A stretch of 35,935 nucleotides of DNA from a virus. Positions 8,178-20,100 of this stretch are shown in pieces (the first letter of the stretch is position 1; every line of letters starts with the position of its first letter). The stretch spans positions 1 to 35,935 of IMG/VR virus record IMGVR_UViG_3300008459_000161. The stretch is one strand, 5' to 3'. The notes below the pieces were generated by a model, which saw nothing but the letters and a program-made list of their open reading frames with translations, was not told the DNA's origin and did not search any database. A program made the translations under genes and the position numbers.

Positions 8178-11100
8178 TTAAGACAGTTTGCCATAGTAAT
8201 ACTTATCGGGCAACTCTGCTGTGAACTCTTGCAGGAATCTAGCCTGTGGAGTCGACTCTTGTTGTATTGTAGTTGTTCCGCCAAGGGTATACCAAATTTT
8301 ACCAATTTTTTGTACTACTTTGATGTCAACATTTGATATCACTGTAGAATCATCGGCCAAGTTTAGCACACTAGGATTTACCGTTAGCACATAGTTATTA
8401 CCAACTTTTGTAATGGTAAAATCTGGCGCAACTATTAAATCTCCAGTTTGATTTTGGCTGTTCACTTCGTTCGAATTATGAGTAATGCTAAAATCATGTC
8501 TGATCAGCTGGTTAGTTCCTCTAACTGGTTTAGTTAGAATCTTGCCTGCCATGTAGACCGTTACTTGATCTTCAAGACCAATCGCTTCATTGAAGCTGAA
8601 ATCAGTTAAAGTATAAGAAGCTACTGTGGTTACGTTTACCCAATTACCGTTTACATATTGCTGATATCTGTTGGTAGTTTGATTAAATTTGTAATTTTCA
8701 GGAGTTTTATACGTTTTTATAGTATATCCTTCTCTGTAAGGGATAGTTTCATTATTTCCAACGTTGAATACTTTTGTCCCAATAGGATAGCTATCAGCTA
8801 CCCCTGTTCCAAGTGTTCCTCGAGTTAGATTTGTTAGTTTATTACCAACAATAGATCTGAATTCAATTCTTTCTCCAGCAACAAAGATTGAGCTAGGTTT
8901 TGGATTATTAACATTAACCACACCAAATATACTTGTATCGCTGACTTCAATTTCTCTATCAGTTGATAAGAGAGCCTTTGTTAAAGTCACTGTGCTGTTC
9001 TTTGATAATCTCTTAAATTGTACAGCGTTAGTCATATCTTTGAACATTCTATAAGAAACTGCTTCGCTTGATACAATGTCACTAATGCTTGTCACAACAA
9101 CCCTGTCATTGTTTCCTAAATTAAATCTGTTTGATATTTGTATGTAGTCACGATCAACCACTTGATAATCGTAATTTGGAATTAGTGGACGGCCGTTAAC
9201 ATCGACCCAAACGTTATTAATGTTATAAACAGGTCTGCTAAGTTTATATTCATTCCTATTAGGATTAGTTTTGAATACTTCTCTTCTAATTAAATTCTCA
9301 TCATGATTTGTATAGGTAACTACAGATACTCTTTGACCAGCTTGTATTTTAGAAGGAGATCTAAATGTTATTTGATTTCCAAAAATTACATAGTCTGAAT
9401 CACGCAGTATACATACTGCAATTACATCGCCCACTTGTGCAACTCCTGAGCTCATTGTAACTGTGTTATCAATTGTATCAAATTCGTAATCTCGTCCCAC
9501 TACTATGATTTTTCCGTTCTTATATACTTCAATATCAGATATTGATAACGTTCTTGTCAAGTAAGGAATATTTTCACCTAGTCTAAATGTTTGAGAGTTT
9601 TGTGTAACTTCATAATATTCAGTTTCAGGCGGCATCATTCTTTGCGTTGGAGCAAGACCCCAATAAATTCTAGCTGTATCTTCATCAGGACGGTTAGTAA
9701 TATGCGCACCCCAATATACAATATTATCAGGAGTTAATGTTGTTGTATTTGAAGTGTGTGTAACTTTACAAATATAATATTGACCACTGAAAGAAACAAT
9801 GTCATTAACGTCATAAGAAGTTGTGCTTGCCCATGCTGAGAATTCTAAGTTTGAATTAGTTTGCGTACTCGTATGTCCAATTTTACAAATATAGGAAACA
9901 TTGTTGTACAAAACAGTGTCATTTATTACATAGTAGACATTTTCTTCCCAAGGACCTTTCCAGTCTTCTGTAGAAGAAGTTAGTCTAGTTACTGCTGCCA
10001 TAACGTGTAATGGCGCAATGTTGCCAGGTGGCTTCGTTAGAGTATATGTTGTATTATTATCAATTACGATTTCTTGATTATAAATTTCACTATAAGTTTT
10101 AACTGTAGATCCAAATAACAATATGTTGATCACTGTTCCTGCTGTTAAAGTAGGCGTGTTAGTGATAATAATCTTAGCACGTTTTGATCTACCTGCTACT
10201 TTTGTTAAAGAACTAGTATTTGAAATTGAAATATAATAGCTACCAATATCTTGATAATTAACTTCTGATAATATTTCAAAAGAACTTGCGCCTGCATTTG
10301 CACTAGTCACAGTGTAACTAAATCTACTTAAAATACTATTTCCACCAATTGTTGTCTTTTGAACTGTAAGAGCAAGTGTATTAGTGGTTGACAGCTGGTC
10401 AACTCCATATTCAGTAGTAATAATTTCAACAGTGGTTGTTCCATTACTGTTTGCTGTTAATGTGTAATCAGTATTTTCTTTAGCAACAAAGTTACCAATT
10501 AAAACAAATATTTCTTGCCCGCTACCAATTGTATCTTGGATCACAAATTGCATTGTAGACCCATCCATTATAAACTGTTTAGTAGAAATCAAATTACTGC
10601 CAGCACCAGGACTGTTAAACACTGTCATTGACAACGTGTCAAAAATCTCACCTTTGACTAATTCTTCTGTTGAAGGGCTGTGTTCAACAGATAAAAATTC
10701 GCCACCGTCTAGACTAATATCAGTTGCACTTAGTCCAGTTGCAGTTCTAAATCGTATTTCACCCGCATCTGAAATTGTTGAGAAATCACCGCCTGTAATA
10801 TTTGTATCAAGAACGATATCATCAGTTGGTAGGTTTACTCCGTCACTTAATTCTTGACGTATTTCAATTTTTGTACCAGTAACTGGAACTTGTGGAAGAG
10901 TCAATGTACTAGTAGATCCGTTAGTTGTAATCGTATTGAACAATGCGTCATTGTTAGTTTGATTTACAGTACCATAGTTTTCATCATCAACTCTAACGCC
11001 GTCAAAATAAACGTTAATTTTTGTTCCTAATAAAGGAGTATACCCTAATTCATATGTAGATGTAGTTCCGTTTGAAATTACTAACAAGTCTTTGTAGCTA

Positions 11101-14100
11101 TTGACAAACGTATCCCATCCTTGTGTGAACCAAGGTAGGCCGTCCCAACCTGAACTAACTGAGAAGTTAAGTCCTTGTATTTCAACTCCACCAAACTCCA
11201 CACCCTTTATTAGTTGGGTGACATCTTTTCCTGGCATATTTGCAGTTGGGTAGTAACTGGTAATAATTCTATCAACTGCATTTTGTATGTTAATATTTTT
11301 AGCATACTGAACTGTAATTGTTGATCCCGGAGTTGGTATGTTTTTAAAGTTAATGTATCCAACATACTTTGTAAATCCAGTTTCAACAACTTGTCTTAGT
11401 TGAATCAAATAGTCGCTAGTTATGATTTCTGAACCAGTATTGGTACTTGAATTTAATTCACGTACAATGATTTTATCAGTATCTAACTCTGGAGGGAAAG
11501 TTAATTTGAACGTGTCAGTATAGCTTTCTCCAGAAGATTGAGTAAACGTATCAACAGTATACAATGTGTTTTTAATATATTGTATTCTTAAATTCTGTCT
11601 TGCAGGCAGTGCAAGATTAAATGTAATCACTGTTGACAAATCATTTCTAAAAGTTATTCTGTAATTATCAGCACTAATTTCTGCATCATTTAAAAACAAC
11701 TTAATAGTTGATTCATCCTGTAATGCAGGATAGTTTGTGTCTGTACTAGTAGATGGATAAGCCAATACATAATTTAATGTTATTCCATCTGTGTCAAGAT
11801 TTCTGTTAAGAATTTCCCCAGTGTATAGACCTTTATCTGAAGTTCTATCAAACTTCATCTGTATTTGATTAGTTCTTACCTTGCTGTTTGATAACACAGC
11901 ATACGCAGAACCATTTACAAAATTTGTTAAGTAGTTTGATCCGCCAGTTAAAATAACTCTAGGAGTTGTTAAATATCCGCTTCCAGGATTTGTAACAATG
12001 ATGCTTGATAGTTTTCCATTACTAATTTTAGCAATTGCTGTAGCACCAGTACCAGTGTCGCCACTAACAGGCACAATTGTAACTATTGGAGGAGTTATAT
12101 AATTTTCTCCAGCCAATCCAACTCTAATATCTGATACAGTAAATCCATAATTTTCACCCCAGTGCTTGTATGGATAAACATTGTTAATCATAGAGCTAGT
12201 TGGCAATTTAATCTTACCAGTTACACTATCAACATACGCAGGCAAATCAAAATCAGTTACGCCTACACCCATCTTTTCAGTAGTGTTATAGCTAACTGTT
12301 GATTCTCTAAATTTAGATTTATATGGTTTAATTTCTTTAATAAAATCTTCAACGTAGCTGAAGTCATTAAAACGATAAACATCATCTTGATCTAGTGTGC
12401 CGGCATCCACAAGAGGTGTAATAAAACTAGTCTTGTATACCCAATCTACAAACAACTGCTCACTTAAAACATGTCTTACAGCAACAAATACAAACTTTTT
12501 CCAATAGGACGCTAGGTCACCTGTAAAAATATTGTCTTTAATTGCATTCAAAATAATACGTAATTCAGTAGTATTTGTTTCATCAAATCCACCTTGGTCA
12601 TATCTAGTTACGTTGTCAAATCCAAGTCCGGCAGCGGCCTTATCATACAACTTGTTGTTAAATTGTACAGTTCCGTTTTCTCTAAACACTAGATCATAGT
12701 CATCAAGATAATTGCCAATACCTGGTGCTGTCTTACGTAGAATAATTTTTCTACCGTCTCCTGGTGTTCTAATTTCAACTGTTGACCCTGTTTCAAAAAT
12801 AAACGATTCTAAATCTGAAATAAAATTAATTGCGTATGTGGCAGGAACATCAACTGCATAAGAGGGATCAACCCAATCAATATAACTCCAGTATTTGGGT
12901 ACATTAACTGTTTGCGTAGACTCTCTAACAAATGCTTTGTTTTTGTATTGATAGATTGCCCACTTGTCAATTTCTGTATCAAGTATAGTTAATACTGCGT
13001 ATGGTCGAGCTATTAATTTTGGTATTTGAGTATATCCATAACCTTGATTTACAATTCTAACAGAAACAACACGGCCATTTAAGTCAATAGCAGTTTGTAT
13101 TGTTGCTCCTTGCCCATCACCATAAATTCTAACTGTAGGGGCAACTTTATAACCATTACCAGGGTCGTCAATGTTTACGCTAACAATCCTACCGTTGATT
13201 ACTTCAGCACTTAATTTAGTTTGTGCTTTTCCGTTGGTGCCTATCAGTGATATTTCATCACTTAATTCAATGACTTCATCATAATGTCCTAAACTAATAG
13301 ACGGGTAATCTTCAACTTCTTCTAAACTGGTTATATTAGACTTGCCAACAATATCATGTTTACGTAACACTTCATTGACATACTCAATCATAATTTTTAA
13401 TGCCAAGTCTCTATCTTTAAACCAAGACTGTCTTGGTCTATATGAAGTACCGTAACGTAATTTTGGAGACAATGTTGGATCAGGTACTGGATTTCCAGCA
13501 ACATCTTGACCAACAAGACTATCAATAAGTTTATTTTCAATGCTAGGATCTAAATTTAAATAGGTAACATTTTCATTCACTAGCTGCCAATGACTGTGAC
13601 GATTAATTTCTTTTTCAGATGTTTGATAGTACACATCAATATTAATTTTATCACCATTCAAAGACTTTTTAGCATTGGTTAAACTCAGTGAGTTTGTTGC
13701 TAAGAAGCTAGCAAATTTAATACCTTGACCTTTAGGATCCTCAATTATTCTTGCACAATCAAAAGAACTTAAATTTCTAAATGCTAAATCTGGAAGAGTA
13801 ATTTTGTTTCTGACCCAAAAGTAATAAACGTTAACAAAGTCATTGACAACAGGATCATAGTATTGATTAATTGAAAGGACCGTATTATCTGGATTTAGTG
13901 GCTGACCACTTACTCCTAATGCTAATCCATCAGTGGTGTCAGCTAACTGTGCCCACTCGCTTGGTCTAAAATCACTCTTAACCCATTCGTATACATCAAC
14001 AGTTGATCCTGGGAACAACTTGCCCCAGTTGTTTGCTCTAAACTCATTATTTCCTTGTTCATACCAAACAAATCTTAAGGTGCTAGTATCAAGCCAAACC

Positions 14101-17100
14101 TCACCAACATGGTCGTCTAACCAAGTTGTTTTATTATCAACTCTTACTTTTGCTGAAGTTTCTAATGCAACAGTATAAACTGCTGGGTCGAATGGTTGAA
14201 TGTATTTGATTTCATTCAATACCTTAGATGGCAACTTACCTTTTATTGGATCGTAAATTTCGTAATGATCAATAATTTCTAATGTACTGTTGTTATAGCT
14301 GATAACTTTTTTAATTTTATCAACATCAATTATTGCTTCCTGCACTCTAACTTTTGACCATGACCAAGAAGAGCCGCAGCCACATGCCTGATCTATATCA
14401 CGCTTTTTGTCAAAAATTACAACCGTTCCAGAATCTGTATATGTTGTCAACTGATTAGAATCTTCTAAAGTTCCAATAACTTTTAAATCATATTTTGGTG
14501 CGCCAACAAGCATGAACTCACCGTCTGTTGCAATTCCAGTACCATATCCGTCAAAGGACGCACTGTCGCCACTAATTAACGATTCACCAAAAACATATTT
14601 GTTTCCTAATTTTTGATACAAATAAACTGCTCCACTAGATTGTGCTTTGCTTACAAATCTAGTGCTGCCAGTATCAAATGTTGTTCTTAAGGGCGCAGCC
14701 GCAGATGTTGGGTTCAATACATATTCTGATCCATATCTTTGTGCAGAGTCAGTATATCGTTCAGTGTAAGTGTCAAATGCAACAGGTGTTGCTTGACCAC
14801 CGCCAATAGCAGTGACTAATAATGTTTTACCGTCATCACTTAACGCTAGATTACTTCCAAATAGTTCGCCTGTTTCAGTTGCTGGTGAAGTAATTTTTTG
14901 ATCCAAGGCGTATGAAGCGTTTGTTTGTAATTTTAATACATAGACCAAACCTGCATCTAATTTCTCTGTAGAAGAATGATCGCTAGATATTAGTAGTGCT
15001 GTGCCATCTGCTGACATAGCTAGTTTGTCACCAAATCTATCGTTTCTAATTGTACCTTGACCTGTGATAGTAATAGTTGTTGTAGCAGTTTCGTCTGTTA
15101 GTGAACGCAATGGTTTAAATGCCATACGTAATACACTCAATTCACTGATTACAAATTCTCCACTATTACCTGCATTTGTTGATCCAGCAATAATAACAGA
15201 TTGTCCAATTCTAAAACCATCTGCAATAAAACTTCCATTGTTTCTAACTATTGAATTATCTGATGCTTGGAATGAAATAATTTGCGCAATAGTGTTGTAG
15301 GATTTTATTACCCCTTTTAACAACAAGTCATTTGATTCTAAATAGTCATCTGCATATATTGTTTGTGTTAATTGATAGCTGTAAGAACCTGGATCTTTTC
15401 TAAAAATAAACACTGCACCTGAGTGAACTTGTGTTCTATCTTTTAAGTGTCCAGGTGCTGATACTGCCAACACTGTTCCATTTTTATTAGATACAATGTC
15501 ACTACCAAAGTTAGACTTTGAATTTACATCAGTGACTGCAGAGCGTAGATTGTATGGATTTCCGCCAACAGTATACACTTGCCACACATTGCTACTGTCC
15601 AAATAATAAACAAATATTGCGCCAATGCCGCCATCTTGTCCTGGTGATGATACCAATAAGGTTGGTTTGTCAGATCCTACAAATTTTACTTTGTGACCAA
15701 AGTTTGCACCTTCTTGTGCTATAGGACTAGCTAAAACAACTTCAGTTCTATACTCATCAAGATCATTATTAAATTTAACAATCTTAATTGCACCCTCGTC
15801 AAACAACTCGGACGAAGACTTATTAAAGTCTAAAACTTTTTTAATTGGATCTAATGCCTGACCTAAAACTTTCCATTTTGCATTAGAAGAATTTGGAGCT
15901 CCTGAAACAATATATCGTATAGTAAGAGATGTATTTTCCCAGCAATCTAAACTTGCCCCGTGGAGTCTTTGTATTTCTGGTATTGCAACTCCATTTTTTA
16001 CATCTTGTATAGTTAATATATCACTGAAGTTTTCTTCTAACAAATAGCTTTGATGTAAGATAACATCTTCAGATCCAAGTGCGTTTCTTTCATATACATA
16101 CACTCTGCCACGTTCTAATTCTGTAGCAGAAACAATAATATTTTTAGACACTGGAGCAATTATTGTAGTATTACCAAATTTTTGTCCAGACTGATTAATT
16201 CTTGGTCGTATTGGTAATGCTTTTGTGTTTGCTTCTTTTTCTAAAACTGCCCATGTGCCGTCACCAACATTATCAACCCAAACAAACTCGCAATTTTGCC
16301 ATCTTGCAAGTCCTGGAATAGATGCTAAATCATCTAGGTTAGCAAATCTTGATGAAGCAAAATAATACATTGACCCGTTTAGTATTTCACCAGCAGTTGG
16401 TATATCGTTAAATGCTGTTTTGACTACAAATGTTGTTCCATCAGGAATACCTAATACTTCGTAAACACCATTTAGTGGATCATCTAGTCTAGAAATTGAT
16501 ACAAAATCACGCAATTTTAGTTTATGCGCAACGTCAGTATTAAAACTGATTAAATTATTTGCGTTATCAACTGTATAATTAATAATTGTCACAGGGGACA
16601 GCGTGTATCTTTTAACTCCCCAATTTCCTGAATTATCAATTGCTAACCAAACAGTATCACCTTCTCTCAAAGAAGCAGAAGAAGACAATGTTAGTATGTT
16701 GTTTTCATATAATCCAGTGAATACAACATCATCTAATCTTACATAGCCCGCAGTTGGTATTTTTTGATATTGGCTGTATCCATTACCATTAACTGGAGAT
16801 ACATCAAGAGTTGGCCAAGGTTGTCCATTATAATCAGCTGGACGAATCTGCATATCAGATAATGAAACTTTGTATGCTTTATCTAAAGATGACTTTAGAT
16901 TGTTATATTCAAATTCAAAGATTTGAGGATCTTGATTAATTTTATTTTGGTCTAGAGTAAATTCTATTTCTTCATAAGAATTTTCTCCACCAAATGTTCC
17001 TAATCTAATAGCCCACTCTTCTTGTAAACTAATATGTGCGCCTGTTGCAGTATTATTAGCAACTGCAAACTTCTCTAATGGAAGTGTAGTTCCTTTTTCT

Positions 17101-20100
17101 CTAATAAATCCTTGATAAAATTTATACTGACTTGACTCGTCAGGTATCAAAGAATTTAAATATGTTCTTGGAACATAACCTATTAATTTTTGTGCGTATT
17201 TTTGTTGACTGTTATCAAAGTTAACACTATCTAAACTATAGAATTCTTCAAACTGACTAATCTTATATTCAAAGTTAGGCAACAACTGTGCAACTGGTTG
17301 CTTGCCTAGTAGTGTCCAATCTTCATAATTAAAAAGTTCTCTAGCTAATGTGCGAGCTTTAGCTTGATAATATTTTGTTTGGTATCTAACAACATTTCCA
17401 ATTTCATAATCAATGTTAGGTTCCCAATCATTAATCTTGGCGCTGTCATATACAAATCCTGGAATGTAAAAATCACCCTTCCAGCCGTCTGTCATGAACC
17501 CTTTAATTTTGAATCTCTTCTGTCTATATCCAGAAGTTGGTTCGTAAATTAGATCATTAAAAATTGTTTTATTGTCAAAAACTACAACGTGTTCTTTTTG
17601 TACTAGACTAATTTTTACAAAATAAACACCATCAGCCGTGCCAGCAGTATCAATAACAAAAGAACCTTCTTGTCTAGAAATTCTTACTTTGGTTCTATCA
17701 ATAGTAGTACCATCTGCTTTTAGTAGAGTATAATCATAAAAACTATCGTATAGATCATCAACGACAGAATCTTCACTTGTAAAATAAATCTTTTCTGCAA
17801 AAGGAGAAAGACTGATTACTGAACTGGTAGACCAATTTTGTAGACTCCAGAATAAAAACTCTTTTCCTGCTAATTTCCAATCTGCAATTACATCTAGCTC
17901 TGGTAAAAGATTTTCAAATTTAAATCCTAAGGATTTAACTTGTTCGCCGTAACCAAGTATAAAATCAAATACATCTTGTATAGAATTATATTTTGTTCCA
18001 TAAGGCACAATTGTATCAACGTCTTCAAAAGAATTTGGTACAAATGCTTCAACACCACCAATTGCTGGAAGGTAAGGAAGTGGATAATATAATCCTGGAT
18101 CAAATGCCTGCTTAGTCAAGTGAGTTGAAATTGCTCTATAATATTGTTGGCCGTTAGCAACTACTAGTCCAGCATTTACAGTGGCGTTTGCAGACCAATA
18201 TATAAATGGTTCAGTTGTTCCGCCTACAGATATTACAGGATCATTAGTAGCATGGATTGCTTTTTTAATTGTAAAATAAGGAGAGTTAGAATCATATCCT
18301 CTCACCATATATCCAGCTTCTGTTCTTTCAACAATAATACCAGACATTGTTAAAGTTTTAGTAGGAGACCCTGTAGAAAGAACTAATTGATAGTTTTCTT
18401 CTGGGACATACACTTTGTCAACTGTTTTATAAGATGTTACTGTTTCCAATGCAACTCTAAACTTATCCTTACTTGTAAATCCGCCAACTTTATAAATTAA
18501 GTTTGATTGAATTCTATTTAGGTAGTTTTGTAATCTAAATGCTGGATTAGAAAATCTCTGTCTTAAATTTTCAACAATGTAAGGATGATAACCTGTTGCA
18601 TAAACAAAATTATTATCTATTGTATTTGAAAAAACCTTTAGTGCAGACGGACTCAGTCTTTCTAAAGAATCTTTATATACGATCTGATTAGCAATATTAA
18701 AGACATTTCGTGAAGTGTCAAATCCTAAAGTTGCATACTTAGCTGGCATTATTAGCGCCATTGCTATTTGCACTGCAAAAGGATAGATATCACTTCTTCT
18801 CCAAGCAGTTTCTGCAGGACCCATATCACCAAATGACCAGTTAGTATATCTTGCAGAATAATCAAAATCTTTTACAGCATTGACTTGTAAAGGATCTTTT
18901 AAACTGCCGTATGAATCTACAGGGATAATATTAGACAGTCCTGGTCTTGCATATTTTTCATCATAGCCTTTTCTAACTCCATTTCGAATATATCCATATT
19001 CCAAATCTTTCCACATAACATCATTACCAGATGTATACGGAGCAGGGCCGTATTCAGTTTCCCACCAAGTTGGCTTTTTATAGAAGCCTAACATTTCCCA
19101 AGGGCAGGTATGTGGTCTATCTGTATCGTAATGCTGTTTGTAAATTTTTCTCCAAGAGCCGGTGATAAATGCATTTCTATCAATTATGCCATTTGAATTT
19201 ACGTATTTGAATCCAAAGTTGTTTAGGTAAATTTCATTTTCGTTTGCTGTATAGTCAATACTATAGATACCAACCCATTTTAAAAATTCATCTTCAATAG
19301 ATTGGTCAAATTGCTCAGACGTGTATCCAGTTTTTCTAAATATGCTAGGCAAAATTTCATTTACATCTAAAATTCTTGGATCGTATTCAACTTTTAAATT
19401 GTTGTAAATTCGTTTTTCTAACTCTAATAATAGTTGATCTCTGTCATCGCCAAAGCAAACTGTAACTGACCCGTCATGTCCTTGTATAACTGACGTTGGT
19501 TCAATATACGTGTCATCTAAGTAAATTGCTGGCTCAAAACTAGGATATAGTCCTAGTTTTGTTGGTGACATAGGCATCACTGCACCATGAATATTATTAA
19601 AAACTCTAATTAAAATCTCATCACTTACTGATAGTGTATTAACGAATCTAACTAACGGATTGTTTACATCAAAAGAATAATCTTTATCAATGGTCAACTG
19701 CTCTCCGTTAACATATACTAATATTGCCTTTTTGCCAAACAAAAATCTATCGTAAATTTCTGATCCATATGCATACGCCTTAATATTTGTATCGTTAACA
19801 GTGTATGTATAATCTCGCTTGTTTAAGCCATACGGCAACATATCACTATAATAAAACATAGAAGCAGGAGTTTTATCTTTAGCAATACTTAAAATTATCT
19901 TATCTAATGCATCTGGAATATTAGCATACTCTGCTAATTCTGTAAATTTTTGTAATACTAAAATTTTATATCTTTGATATTCCAATGCAGACCAACGAAT
20001 AGAATGTATTAGATTATAATCTTTATTAGCTATTAGTGCGCCTGCCATTGCAACCAGACCGTCGTGTTGAACAAATCTTCTTCCGTATTTGTCCAAGTTT

